DNA of 64,000 nucleotides from Hofstenia miamia (Eukaryota > Xenacoelomorpha > Acoela). Position numbers and translations under genes: made by a program. Within the stretch, counting starts at the first letter, position 1, and the number at the start of each line of letters is the position of its first letter. Below the pieces are notes generated by a model. That model did not search any database, had not been told where the DNA came from, and saw only the letters and a program-made list of their open reading frames with translations. Below, one piece after another: positions 1 through 14,100 of the stretch. The stretch spans positions 1,315,873 through 1,379,872 of the forward strand of contig SCFE01000098.1 of assembly GCA_004352715.1 (NCBI GenBank). The letters are read 5' to 3'.

Positions 1-82
1 TGCGGTGCGGGGCGGATGCGGTATGAGACTTTTGACGGCGGTGCGGTCATGGAACCACTTTTTACATCCGCGCACACCTCTA
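1..82. mobile_element. End of a probable hAT-type non-autonomous element
   Basis: The window opens in a G+C-rich block with GCGG repeats, unlike its flanks, and ends ...CGCACACCTCTA. Read from the other side this is TAGAGGTGTGCGCGG, typical of hAT-like terminal repeats that start TAGAG or CAGNG. The other end is off the window. Confidence 0.5.
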
Positions 83-2932
83 CACTATATTTATCTGAGA
101 GGATTTAAGGTGGTCCAATCATTGAAGTGGTCCGGTTATAGAGGTTTCTCAGAAAGGAGATTTTACTGTATATATAAAAAGTAATCCAACGAAATTTGTT
201 CAAATACAGTAGAGTAAAAAATAACGAAATCGATACCAAAGTTGTGGTCATTATGCGTATAAAAAATTGGAATTGCTCAGACTTTTTAGACCCAAGCCCG
301 GCCCACCATATTCTCCTTTACGCCACTGATACAGTATTTGCTTGAAAGAGGCCCAAAAAACTACACTGTGAATTAGCTTGGGTGATTTGCATAATCCAAT
401 GATTAATATACGCATATCTACTTAGTCTATCAACAATGCTAATTTAACTGTGCTGCAATTACACTATTTGAGCCATAATGCGACAAACGTGTCATATATG
501 TTACATTTCATAAGGCCTTACTAACGGTAATTTTAAGTCTGGCTTACTATGCAATCATTAAATCATTTCTTAAAAGCAAATACTAAAATATCTGATGCTC
601 TTTCAAGTTTCTCAAGAATACATATATCGATAAAAGACCAATTATTACCTTAAGGATACGGGCAAGCAAGAAACACAATGTGAATTGATGAAAATATTGC
701 TAAAGATTGAAAAAATATAACATAGACTTACTAGAGATAAATCTTCTTTATCAAGGAGTAAAGATATTTCTTTAATGGCAAATGAAAATTTGAGAAACTG
801 CGACGTGTCCTCTTCTAAAAACAATATTGCTAAACCATCACTGAATATACATTCTATATATCCTCACGGGGCTTGCCACTCAATAAATATACAATTATTT
901 AACTTTTTGTCATTAATAGCAATTATAGCCAAGCCGTAAGCATACTATGCAACGCTTTTAGAATACAATATATTTTGGAGCTAAACTAACAAATACACGA
1001 CATGTGTAACTTAGACTTTAAAAAATAGAATACAATAACATCTACGCTATACCAGAAACTACAGGTGTTTCCAAATCTATTAATTCAAAGCAAAGTAACA
1101 TTAAATTCATTAATTAAAAATGAATTCAATATGCATAAAAATGAGTTGCAGGATATATTTGGAGATAAAAACTGTTTAGCTCACTTTGAAAATATGCATT
1201 CAAGATCTCCGTGGAATACCAGATGTGAAAAAGGAAGAAATTTGTTTGCATAAAACATACAAGAGAGTGTTGAGTTGCAACAGTTTCGTTTCATAAATTC
1301 ATACAGGCATGAATTTATAGATTAGAAAAAAATTGTGGGCATTTTTATGAAATATGAAAATGATTTATTGACCTATTGTACTAAAATGAACTGGATGAAA
1401 AACCGGGTGCAATGTCTTTGTTTTATAGAAAATACGATTTTATTACTCATCTTTGTCTTCTATACAATGTGGGAGAATTTGAATGAGCAAAATTCAGCCG
1501 CTTCATCTGAATAAATGCAACGCATTCTTCATAGATGATTTACTGGAAATATTGATTTCTATTACTTATTACTGTTCCTTAACTGTTCTATAAATTAGTA
1601 TTATGTCTATAATACAATAAATTATGCTAGAATGTGGGTTAATTTTAATTGGAATTTGAATTAATATGACTGGGAACCGGTAGAATACACACTCTCATAA
1701 TCTACTTTATTTAGTTTAAAATTAAATTTTAACTTAAATGATGGCTAAGCCCGTTGGTGACCACCGTAAATTTACCTGTAAGACACAATTGCCCACAGCA
1801 AGCAGTAAAACTCTAACAGAGTACCTATCAAATTAATTATAAGAAGCTGTCTCCTGCAGAGCATAAGCATGAGAGCAGATACAAACCCTGAAAAACAGGA
1901 TTAAATGTAAATTTTAGGTTTCATCTCAGGAATTCAAATTTTGATAATTAATCAAATGTAAGAATAAAGCATCTGAATTTTAGGTTTCAGGTTGAAAATT
2001 TAATGATATTTTTCAGAAAAGTGTTTGTATTTACGCTAAAAGTGCACATATATGGTTTTATAAAACCACAAGGATAAATGTAGTTAACCAGGCCGCACCT
2101 ATAAATTTCTATTGATAAAAAAAAATCAGTAAGGTGCAGAAACAACCCACTTTTTACAAAAAATATATTCTGAAAATAAATCAGCTAATTATATTTCAAA
2201 ATTTGAATAATTCAAAAACGCGTAAATTCTATCACGAAATGAATCAATTTGCTATAGCATACATATACATGTTTACTTCATGCTTCAGGGGGATAAAAGT
2301 CGTTAACTACAACCCCCTCAACATGTTGGAGGGGGGGGGGCGAAGTGAATTGATAATAAATATGCAAATTGTTTTCTTGCTTTTATAAAATGAAAGTTAC
2401 TAACAGCTGAAGTTTTGTAAGTATCGCTAATGGTTTGAATTTTTTAAAATTAAATAATTAAGAGCACTATTTTAAGAACAGCATTTCGTTACATAAATAA
2501 AGCCCGCTGCAGGACAACAATTTTAAATTATTCACCACATTTAAAACGCTACTAATCCGTCAAAAAACAATTGCGCTCAATAGATTAACTAAAAAGCCTT
2601 ACTAAATCGATAAGTGACGGACGGAAATGAACTTTAATTATAAAATGTATTGACATAAATAAGGTTAATTCAAATGCATTTTTGAAAACCTTCTAATATC
2701 TGAATGATGCAACTATCAGATAATCATAATCCTCTGTGCTAGAATATACCTTAAGCCAATAGCTTCAAATAAGGGACATTTTAGGCCCAAGATAAACTTA
2801 TCGAGCAACTTAAGATGAAATAAAATATTGAAGAATTAGGGGCCAATCTTAGTCCAAATTCAAGTTTCATTGGAAAATATAGGTAAAGTTCAATAGGTGA
2901 AGACAAATTGGAACTATGTCTTAGATGCTTAC
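83..2932. other. Gene-poor stretch inside VPS13 (intron after exon 26)
   Basis: No exon or transposase could be supported. The only structure seen is a near-perfect palindrome at 2310-2338 with C-runs and G-runs around CTCAACATGTTGGAG. The short open frames at 1065 and 2134 have no recognisable content. Confidence 0.5.
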
Positions 2933-3316
2933 GTAATTCAGTGTTTGCTGACATTTCACTGATTTGTGAAGGCGACTCCGCTACGACCACTGTATCCAAA
3001 GTAACATTAGAGCTAACTTCGGGATTTTGATTCATGTTGCCATTTAAAATTCCAAAAATTATGCGGATATCCATCGGACCAACAGCGGCCTAATTGCATC
3101 GATTATAGCAGAAACGCAATTTATAACAATAACCTCAAAAATATTAAACATTATGTGGTACTTACTTTGAAAGCATTTAGACTTCCGCCTATTTCAAAAG
3201 TGGGTATTTCCTTGTACCAAGGACTAAGATTACGCTTTAATGTGATTTCCATTGACAGAGGCTCCACCACACGACACTCTGCTTCGATGGAATCACCATC
3301 GGAATTTATCAAACAC
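2933..3316 (-). CDS. VPS13: VPS13 exons 25-26 (last exons in window)
   Basis: Exon 25 (3316-3166) contains VEPLSMEITLKRNLSPWYKE and IPTFEIGGSLNAFK, matching the VPS13 motif of an inner strand, an LxRNL-type turn, SWY and a VEIxGxLxxxN strand. Exon 26 (3089-2933) contains MDIRIIFGILNGNMNQNPE and ends in an acidic Ser/Thr linker. The next exon would encode the following groove unit. I could not find it between 1 and 2932, so it probably lies off the left edge. Confidence 0.88.
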
Positions 3317-5013
3317 CTAAAATGGCAAAAATGCTATATGAGTAAGTGATTACGTTAACGTCAAGTCCAAAATAATTGTTTGTGACGTGTGGGACATTAC
3401 TTATCGCATCGGCAAGTAAATTTGTCTCATATATTATACTACTACAAGGCTACATCCATTGATATTATAGTAAAATCTATAATCATAACTTATATGCACG
3501 AATTTTCTCCTCAAAATTCGGTGACGCACGGTTAGAAGAAAATGCTAAAAATGTGCATGTCATTCATTTTCAATTTTCTATGAAGTCGAATTTTTCACTT
3601 TTATTTCATTCTAATGTTATCTTTTTCAATACATCCTAAAACAAGTATCTTTTTCGTCAAAAAAATGGACTTTTCTCGAAATTAAGATCCGGATAATGAG
3701 ACCATTTGCATGATGGATGCGCCATGTGACGTAAGGGAAATCCATTCTTTATGAATATCGATGGTCAGAAATTAGTTACAAATGCCATTAGTTATAAAAT
3801 AATATGGTAGCGGCCTTGTTTTTGTTATATGTCAAGTAGCTACGGCTTTGAAATGGAATATATATATTCAAAAATGAAAAATAAATTATTCGTTAGAAAT
3901 GGCTTTATGTATAATTTGTTATAAATAATTCTAAATCTTGAATTCATAGGTATGACATATTAATAACTATAAAATTATTATATTAAATTTAAAACCATAC
4001 TATAGGCGTTCAGAAAATGTATCGTTTCTATCTTTGAAAACTATCTGATTTTTCGTTTCTATCTTTGAACACTATCTGATTTTTCATAATATTAGGGAAC
4101 ATTATCTTGAACTTGACCTTAAAGAGCATACGAAATGTGATTTCGTCTTAGGATGGAAATATTGTGACTATTCTTTAAATTTAAGTAGCTTACACCTGAT
4201 TATGAGGGAATATACACTATAAAAATCCCTAGGATTAGAGGGAACCCAACCTTTTTGTTAGATTTTCTATAAATTTAAATATAAAAGTTCACTGCATCAA
4301 ATTAATATGAAAATCCAATTTTGATTAGCTCTTCTGTGTATTCATTTCGAGAACAGGTAACTTTGGTTGCAATTGCGGCATTTTTATCCTTAAATAACTT
4401 TGAGGAATTGTTATCCATAAATAACTAATCCACACAAGGGAATTACGCATTCTTCCAAAAACTAATAATCGAATCTTAACAGTATTTTGTACACAAAATT
4501 GATTCTCAAATTCTTAGTAACAAATGTCATAGCTCTTCTACATCCTTGTTTTTGTTTCAATTATTAAGCAGCACAATGGTATTCACACAACCAAAGCAAT
4601 TCTTTAGTTGCTCTATACCATCTACCATATGACATTTTTAAAATCTTGCTTTAAATCAGTTTTAGCTAACTGAATTCAACCTTGACTTTGACATTTCTAT
4701 AATGACAGTGACAATAATTGTGGCAATCAACCTTTAAAATTTTTTTCGTGAAGTTCCAACTTGTGAAAAAATTGGCCAATCATGTTTTAATAAATTTTGA
4801 AACAAATGCATCTTCAGATCAGTGAAAGAGTGTTACAAATATATTTAAAACCTGGGGGCATTTTTTTGGTTTCTTTAAGATTTTTTGGAAAGTTCTTATA
4901 AAAATTTGAAGGGTTTTGCGGTCTGGTAACTTTCAAAAAACATTCTGATCACCTGATAAATGAGAGCAATTGCACACTGAATTGAAAAAAGGTTGTTTAG
5001 CTTAAATTTTCAC

Positions 5014-5045
<32 letters not shown>

Positions 5046-8000
5046 GTTGGGGGCATAAGTTTATATACACCAGCAATGTATGAACAAATTTATCATTTAT
5101 TCAGTATGTCTTACAGCAATCATGGTATAAACCCAAGAACAAACAAACAACGATTGACTGCAACCACTCAAAATACAATTTCGATATTGGGCCAAACTTT
5201 CTTTAAATAATACAATATTTTCACATCTCAAGCCTGAAAGTGCAGGGTCAAAAGATTAAATACAGTGTTCAATTAGCACAACACTTTGCAGTTAATATTT
5301 TGTAGCATGTCCGTTGGCTTGCTCGACAGCCACCAGACGTCTATGGTAGCCATTTACCAGCTTCTGGCAGAATTTTGAGGGAATTTGTCTCTATTCCTCA
5401 TGACAAAATGCAAACAGTTCCTCCAAATTGCAAAGACGTCGGCAGTGGACTCTTCTTTTAAGTTCTTGCCCCATATTTTCAATCGGATTCAGAACCGGGC
5501 GTTGTGCAGGCAATTGGATAACCTCAATCCTGTTTGATTTGAGCCAGTTTGTGACCAGGTGCGATGTGTGCTTGCGGTAATTATTATGTTGGAACATCCA
5601 CTTGCAACCCAGCTTTAGATTGCTTGATGTTTTGAGCCATTATCTCCTTGTAATTTTTTTTCGCATGATACCATTGACTTTTACGAGGTTTCCAGTCCCG
5701 CTTCCAGCAATGCACCCCCACCATGCTTCACAGTGGGTACTGTGTTCTTTGGTTCAGTGCCTCACCCCGCTCTCGCCAAATATACCTAACATCATTGTGG
5801 CCAAATAATTCAATTTTAGTTAGTCTCATCGTTCACAGAACTTGGCGCCAGAAATTTTTGTCTGGCCTTCAAATGTCTATACTTGTACAAGGGTACTTTC
5901 CGGGCTTGATCACATCTCAAGGCATGGCGATGCAATACCCTTTTACTGTACTCTGCCACTGGTGTTCCCTCCATTTCCAAATCTTAGCAGAGTTGTTTTT
6001 CTTTGCGAGTTTGGGATTTCTTGTCACTTTTCTGACCAAATTCCTCCCAACATTTTCTTTTTCTTCCTGATCTGGGCTTTGTTTCCACTGATCCAATCAC
6101 CTTATTTTTCTGAACGAAAGTCTGTACTGAAAACCTGGGACGTTTCAGTCGTCTAGCGATGTTTCCATATGACTCCCCAGAATCTCTTAAGTCAACTATG
6201 CGGGTTTATTAGGTCTGTGCTGAGCTCTTTGCCTTTCCCCATGGTGATCAATGAGAAGGAAATAAGTTAGAAAGTGTAAATGAACTAAAACCATAATTAG
6301 CTTGTTGTGATTATTTGTATAATTTGCTGTTGAGTAGCAGCGAATATTAGAAATGCTTACAATTATTTAACAGTAATTATCTATTATTAGCAAATATTTG
6401 CAAGCACATTTACATAATAATAAATAATAATAAATTCGCTATATTTCCTGTACGTACAAAACGTAAATAGGAACACTAAATATATTGTAACACTAAAACG
6501 ATTTTTCGATATAAGGAGGAATCTTGTTAGTAATGAGATAGTTTACAGCGCATGGAATAAACGTCTTCGAGTATGTTGTCCGTGCAAAGAGAGGTTACGC
6601 GATTTGTTGAAAAAGACATGGTTATGTAGGGGATGATTTGGTGAGTTACAAATCTTGACCATTGAAGTAAATTTCTTTTTAAAACTGGATTCAACTATAG
6701 AGATTAAAGTATCTCTGCTTATACTATTTCCAGTAAGATATTTAACATATGATAGAGGCTTGCGAAGCATCGCTCGTTGCTTGTGTGTAAGGCCCAAACC
6801 AAAACCTATAGCGGCACTGTATGTAAACTTTTGACCCTGTTTTTTCAGACTTGCAATGTGAAAATATTACATAATTCGAAAGAACTGTTGGCCAACATTG
6901 AAATTGTGTTTTGGGTAGTTACATTCAATGGTCATCTGTTCATTCTTGGGTTTATAACATGATTGCTGCATGATTAGCTTAATAAATGAAAAACTTGTTC
7001 GTACCCAAATCATTAATTTCAAAATGTAGAAGTATGATTTTTAATTGTTAATTACCTATTTCAATGCAGTGTTTACCATTTCCAAAAAATCAAATATGCT
7101 TAAGAAAACACAGAGATGTGCAAAATAGTTCTTTATTTGATTTGTTAAGCTAAATACGGGACTTTGGAGAAGTGTTTCTGTGACCTCATTTTTGTTTAAA
7201 CTGCTGCAAATCGCCATGCTGTGACTACAGTAGGCCTTAGTTCAACCTCATGCATAATCACAAACTTAAATTGAAAAATCAAAGAATCCTGTGGAGGCAA
7301 ATTAGTAAAATCGGTATACCTTATGTGAAATAATAGGAATAAGTCCTTAGTTCCAGAGGCGAGTCTGTTCAAGTGGTTACACCGAGACATGGTGTTCCCA
7401 TAAAGTTTTACACCGAATATACATAGTTTTTGCAAAAAGATAATCTTCAAATGGGGTAACTAAAATCAGATGGTTATGGGATCTTGCAATCACCCATACT
7501 TTCAACTAAGGTATATATATATATATAATGACATTATTATTTATACTGGCGCTATATACTATGGAATTTTTTGGAAAACAATTTAAATTTTCAAAAGCTA
7601 GTGTCTAAATATGAATTTAAAAATTATGAAAATTGAAGTTTATCTAAAGCCGGGATAACAAACTGGCGCTTTGTACTATGGAACATCGGAAGCCGCTGCC
7701 GCTCTATACGCTACTAGGAAATGTTCCATAGTACACAGCGCCAGTATATACCTATATACTCTTATTAAGTAACATATAACTTAAAATCAAATTTGAATGT
7801 TTTTGAAACTTCAAACTAAACTATTTTACTTTCAAATTAAAGCAAAGAAAAATTTCGAAATTTTGATGACTACCAAGTAAAACATGTAAAGACTTTCAAA
7901 ATTATAAAAATGCTTGATTCCAAATGCAATCTCCAATTTTACTGAAAGCGCATTCCTAGCATGCATTAACTCACTAGCCAAAAACGTTCCCTAAGAATGG

Positions 8001-11000
8001 TGATTCAGAAAAATACAATATTTCCAATGTATTTGTTGATTAAACAGCCCATTCTCAATTATCAAGAGTATGTTTGCCAACATTTCATGGCTACTTTGTT
8101 AAATCATTACCATAGATGGTCAAGTTGTCCCGAAATAATATAATACGCTTAGCATAAAATAAATGGAAGATATTGGGTATCAGACGAAATTAAAGAACGC
8201 TAATTAAATTGTAAATTACAAAACTATAAAACATCAATTTATTTTCTCTGCGTTAATGTAAAGCGTGACAGTTGGGAAAATAAAAACGCAATGATAATCA
8301 ACGTCTTGAGTAGGTCGCCGTAAATGCGCGATGTCCGTAATTAGAAGAGTAATTGGTTAGAATGATGCTGCTCTATTTTAACACAATTTGTATTTAACGA
8401 AAACCCAACAAAATTTAATTATTTTTATAGCAGGCGTTTTACAGTTTGGAAAAATTTTGCAAGATTCTTGGGTAGAAATTTAAAAGTAGCAACAATTCAC
8501 AGACATTATAAATGCACATAATGAAGTTAATTTATAGAGCTAATATGTGAGATAAATTCAGGTTATTACGATGAAAGAACAAAAAAGTATATTAAAGATG
8601 TATTTTTCTAAAACAATATCGTAAAATTCATTTTCAGAATGTGAATCTATAAGCTATCATAGTAGAGAATGTATCAGTATAATTCAGTTTTCCAAATCAG
8701 AAACCATTTGAATGGTTCAAATTTCTATTGTTCTTGAAAATGAGATACACATCGACTATATATATAATCAAAAAATATTTCATATTTTAAAAACAGTTTT
8801 AAAAACAGTAACTAACAAGTGTCAATTATTTCCTATTGAGTGCATATGTTGCACTTTGAAAAATGCTGTTTTTATATAAACAGCGAATGTAAAACTCTCA
8901 CTTGAATATTGTAATTGAATGATATTACAAGAAACTGCATACCTGGACAACATAACGTCGGTAATAGCCAAGCTCATCACATCATTAAATACACTCTGAG
9001 TTGAACTAGATACACTTTGTTTTTGGAAGAAATTTTTTATATTAAGTTGACCCAGATTGGCCATTAGAGCCTAAATATTATTCTATCAAAACCCTAGATT
9101 CAAACTATATATATATATATATATTATATATATATATATATAAATGCGTTAATATATAAAAATGCATTACTTATGAGACAATTTTTGCAATTCTAGATGA
9201 CAAAATTTTGTGATTTATCAAAACTGCGGAAAGTTTTTCAATTATGTCGCCTGTAAATTGCAAGGTGATTTCTTAGATAGAACCAAGACTGTAATGATAG
9301 TTAGACCTCTGTTTTCCTAGTAATGAAAAAATTTTGAGAAAATTAGACACAGTATATCTTTGCTGGAATAAGGTGAAAATTGATCTTAAGTCGTAAGAAT
9401 TCAAATCTTTACGAATAATGAATCAAATGGTATGTCCTAACCTCTCTGCTAGAAGACGACTTTGGAACGATGATAAGAGGTGCCGTAACGGAGACATCTA
9501 ACTTGATTCGGCTGCTGTTCTCATGAATGGACTTCACCGCGTATACTGCAGACTCCTTTGCTCGATTCGTAGCCATCATGAGCTGATTTTGGATATTCTG
9601 GAAGTTATTAGCGAAGTTCTACAAAACAATAATAAAAACATTAGTCCATAAAAATGATAGAAAGCAGCAGTTTGATTTCAGAACGAAGAGAGGTATAACA
9701 TTAGAGTTTATTTAATTGCAGAAACCCGAGTCCATACGCATAAACAATTAAGCATTTTAAATTATAAGCTACGATCAAACCGAAAATGTTCACTTTGTAA
9801 GACGATCACAGAGCAACAATTTAAACAATATTAAAAATTTATCATTATCATCACCAAATTTTCTCAAAACAAATAGTTATAAAACTAAACATAAAAAAAT
9901 TACGATTGTGAACAATAAAGATCTATCTATGTATTGGATGTCCACTGTACATCCAAAAGATAGATAGATCTTTATTCTGATTAAAACTCTGAACAAATAG
10001 ATTAAAATTTACAAATAAAAAAAGAAACAAGATTTCTCCATCATGTTGCAATCGAGTCACTGTAGAATTTGGTTGCGTCATAGTCAAACCCGCGTTGGCA
10101 TGGTTTGGCCGAAATAAATGTGTACTTCTTCCAGTTAAATATACTTTAAGATTTCCAAGTAAGAATGAGAGTGAGAATCGACAGTTTAATCAATATTTTG
10201 ATCAGATATTAACATTACTTGGTAGATTTAAAGAGTATTGAAACATATAAAAAATCGACTGTATAGTATAGCGAAATATGTAAACTAGTTTGGAATTATA
10301 ATAAAGTATGTCGTAATATTAAAGACAAGCAAATTGCTAAAAAAATAGAATGATATCTAGAATTATAATATATTAGGCTCATCAATGCTTGTATCTAAGT
10401 ATCTAAAAAGTTAAATTATATAACAATTTTGACAACATTCAACGTGTAAACAGAAAAGTAAACAAGAACACAAATCATACCATAGAGTAATTCTAAAATA
10501 AATGAATAATTATTAAAAAAATCTATTTGATAACATATCACTCAATTTCTACTGTTTAAAAAAGATTTATTATTATTATTGGCGCTGAATCGCTGAAAAT
10601 AGGAAATTCCGTGTATCCAACACCAATTAGGGGTATTCCGCCCTATTTGCGTTTTAAGAGTAAATTCTGAGTCAATTGTTTTGAAAATTGGAATGTATGC
10701 AGATTCGACATAAGTTTTACTCTACCTATGGTCAAGTTGCAAAACTGTTAGCCTTAGCATGATGGCTAGTTACAATTTGCGATTTTGTAAAATAATAATG
10801 GTGCTTAATTTTGTAAAATAATAATGGTGCTTAATATTGTAAAATAATAATGGTGCTTAATTTTGTAAAATATTAATGGTGCTTAATTTTGTAAAAAGCA
10901 TAATATTAGCACGTAGTAATTTTTCAATTATAATAATAGCGTTAAATAATAAAGTTAATATCTGTTGTAATATTAATCAATCTTTGGAATAAAAATTGAT

Positions 11001-11092
11001 TAATTGGATTATAAAACACAATGTTTTAAAGAGTTTAACAAATTTTCTTGTTTTCAAATACTGTTTAACACAATTTTTTATTCAACACCGTT

Positions 11093-11123
<31 letters not shown>

Positions 11124-14100
11124 NNNNNNNNNNNTGGAATGACTTAAATCTCGAAATAAAAAAGGAACAAAATTATAAACATTTTAGAAGAAAAATTAAA
11201 AAAATTTTGTTATCCAAATTATTATTATTATTATTATTAAACAAATTAAGCGCATGGACAGATTTCATTTAACATTTGAAATTTACGCCCTTTAAGTAAG
11301 TGTGCATATTATTAATTTTGTAAATATACATGTATATTAGTTTGTAGAATTTGTTTGTTTGTTTTGTTTATTTTAGCAATAAATTTGCTTGACTCTTATT
11401 ATTATATAAAGATAAATTCTCAAAAATCCACTCATTTTACTGAATTGCTGTGCACTTGTATATTATATATGACAAAATGAAATAAATATTTGTAAAAAAA
11501 TGCATTTTCAATTTGAATTTAATTCTTATTTTTTGAAATTTGTCTCAAAACGAAAATTAAAAAAATCGCTTTTGCATACTGACATGATTGTAACCTCTCC
11601 AGTATAAATGCTTGAATAAATATGCATATATGCTATGATTATGCCATGGGAGAATACGATTAGTTTTCCTACACAATTTTAACTAGCTATGTCTCAATTT
11701 GAAGTTTATTGTGAGATACTGTTATTGTAACAGGCAAAGTTCTGCCAAAACATGTAAGCATTCCACTCCAGAGGGATATCAAAGAAATACAATTAATCGA
11801 ATATTATCTCGTGGTAGCACAGCAAGAAAAGCTAGCAAAGACAAACATGTGTTCCATAAATTTATTGATAAACGAAATTTGTTCAAAGCTTCAACACGAA
11901 GTAGTCTCTTCAATAAGAAATGTATCTTTGTTAATGGGAATTCCAAAAACAATAAATTTCTCTACAGACATAGATGTGCGCCATTGGTTTCTATAGACCC
12001 AAATCCTACAGCTGCACTAGTTATTTGGCTGATTGAAAGTTACTGGGGATACTTAAAGCAGAAGTGTATGCCAGTAGTGGGTGGTGAGTGAAAAACACAG
12101 TCATGCTAAAAAGAAGAATAAGAAAGTGTATTCGTGAACTTTACAATGAAAAAATCAGATCAACAATCAAACTGACGAGTCGATATATAAAACTAACCCT
12201 TCAAAAGGAACACAACAAATCTTCTATATTTCTGTATTGGGCAATTATCGGATACGCATGTTGAGGTTAGTTTTCATTTTCAGACTATTTCACATATTTG
12301 TTCATAAGATTTAGAAAGTGGGACAATTAATATTGGACACCTTTTATTCAACAACTAAATGAAGCTACTAAAAAATTGTTATTTCCAAAAATACCCAGTA
12401 CTAAGTCTAAAGAAAAATTTTCTTTAATACTGGTTCTAAATTATCATAATTTTGACAAAAGGACACACTTAATGTAACTAAAATAACATTTTTAGTTTTT
12501 CGTTACAGATTAGTGTAATCACTGAAAATGGTTACGTCCAGCTAACTTTTTACATCTGGTTCAGTAGCTGTGAAAAACAAACGCACATCTCCTCTTTTGC
12601 TGATATGTAGTCGTTTTCTTTTCTTTGTCATAAGTTTGTTCACCAGGCTGGAGCAGTCCCCGCCAGATACAAAGGAGGAAAATCTATTACTAACATACGG
12701 GCTTCCCACAAGCATATTTTCCACTTATCATATCATCAACCATATTTTAGTTGATTGCATCGTAAAGAGTGTTTGTTCGTCCGCATTAGTTTGAAGTTCA
12801 GTCTTGCAAATAAACCTACAATACTTAGTTCCACTAGAAACACTTAGAAAAAGCAATCTGGCACAAACACTTCGTGGAAACCGGCAAATCGGTCTTTTTA
12901 ATTTGCTGTAGGGCAACTAGGGTCACTAATGATTGACTTAACCTGGGAAATAAGAGGATGTCGTTTCAGCAAAAAAACGCGGATATTGCGAAAGATTATT
13001 CGGGAACTTGTAGAATTCTAATTTTGAAATAAATCTAAAGATTTTAGCTTTGGCAAATAAACTGATGCCATGAAGTTTTGTTCAATATATTTAGTTTTGC
13101 AAATATTTCACAGAGATGGTTCACTAATAGCACTTTCACTATTTTTTCTATAGCTGCCAATCTGCAAGTTGAGAAATCGTTCCCAGAAAATGTATCATCT
13201 AGCAACAATTCGAAAGTGCAAGCGATATTTCAAAATGCAGATGATAAAAAATCGAACACACCTTTAGAATCGCTTAGAATTTGATGAAATATCTGTGAGC
13301 ATATTTGCAGAAATAGTAGTGTACAGTACAAACTGTATATCACATTATTTATACTTCAGCATTACCATTAAGATATTCACATAAATTTGGTTTAGTAGAT
13401 ATAAAAAATATATGGGAAATACCAGCAATGTCATTATATATTTGTAAAGAAACACGAATTTCAAACGTCCAGTGGTAAACTTGATGGCCATGTTGCAATC
13501 GTCAACACTCAAACTTTTTGTGGCATTCACCGTGGGATACACATCAACTGCCAAGTTGAAGACATCGCCACCAGAAAACGTTACAATCTAAAAGCATTCC
13601 TCACGTCTATAAGAAATCATTTTTTAAGAATAAAATAAAACATAAGTATTTTAAATTTAGGGAGAAAACAATGCGTCGATACAAGAGTTCATTGTTTATA
13701 ATTTTTTTCCAAATTCAAATAGTAACTATTAAAGAATTGTTCAAATATTAAATTCCTAGATTTTTTCTAATATAATTATCAATACCTTCTTGTATAGTGC
13801 ATCTGATGACGGATCCAACACCTCAGTAGACTTAACAGCCATATTTATCTTTATTGACTCCTTCTGAACTTGAACGTGACTACTTAGGCCTAAAATAAGG
13901 TATAGTTTTACCATTTTCAAACTTGGCATTTGAATATAGATGTACTGCATACCTTCAAAGGTCATGTTAGAAATGTTGGCTTTGTCTGATTGAATAGCCA
14001 CTGAAATTGCTTGCAATGAAGTATCCAAACTGAAGATAATAATTTTACGATTGACAGACCCTATAAGGATAATAAATTATTTGAATAAATAACAATTAGT

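Larger units (their letters stand above)
9619..13422. other. VPS13 intron 22: hairpin, repeat array, LINE tail and transposase remnant
   Basis: Besides the entries listed separately, 9990-10560 and 12110-13422 show no recognisable gene. Open frames on both strands at 12542-12916 and 13078-13284 are short, overlap each other and match no VPS13 segment. Confidence 0.5.

Noticed and set aside
5602-6156. Overlapping plus-strand open frames of 68-115 codons
   Set aside because: They are antisense to the Tc1-like transposase remnant, whose minus-strand motifs explain the sequence.
10783-10897. Spaced repeats as a CRISPR-like array
   Set aside because: The units are directly contiguous, with no unique spacers, in an animal intron.
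12542-12916. Short frames on both strands in VPS13 intron 22
   Set aside because: They overlap each other, match no VPS13 segment, and exons 22 and 23 join in frame without them.
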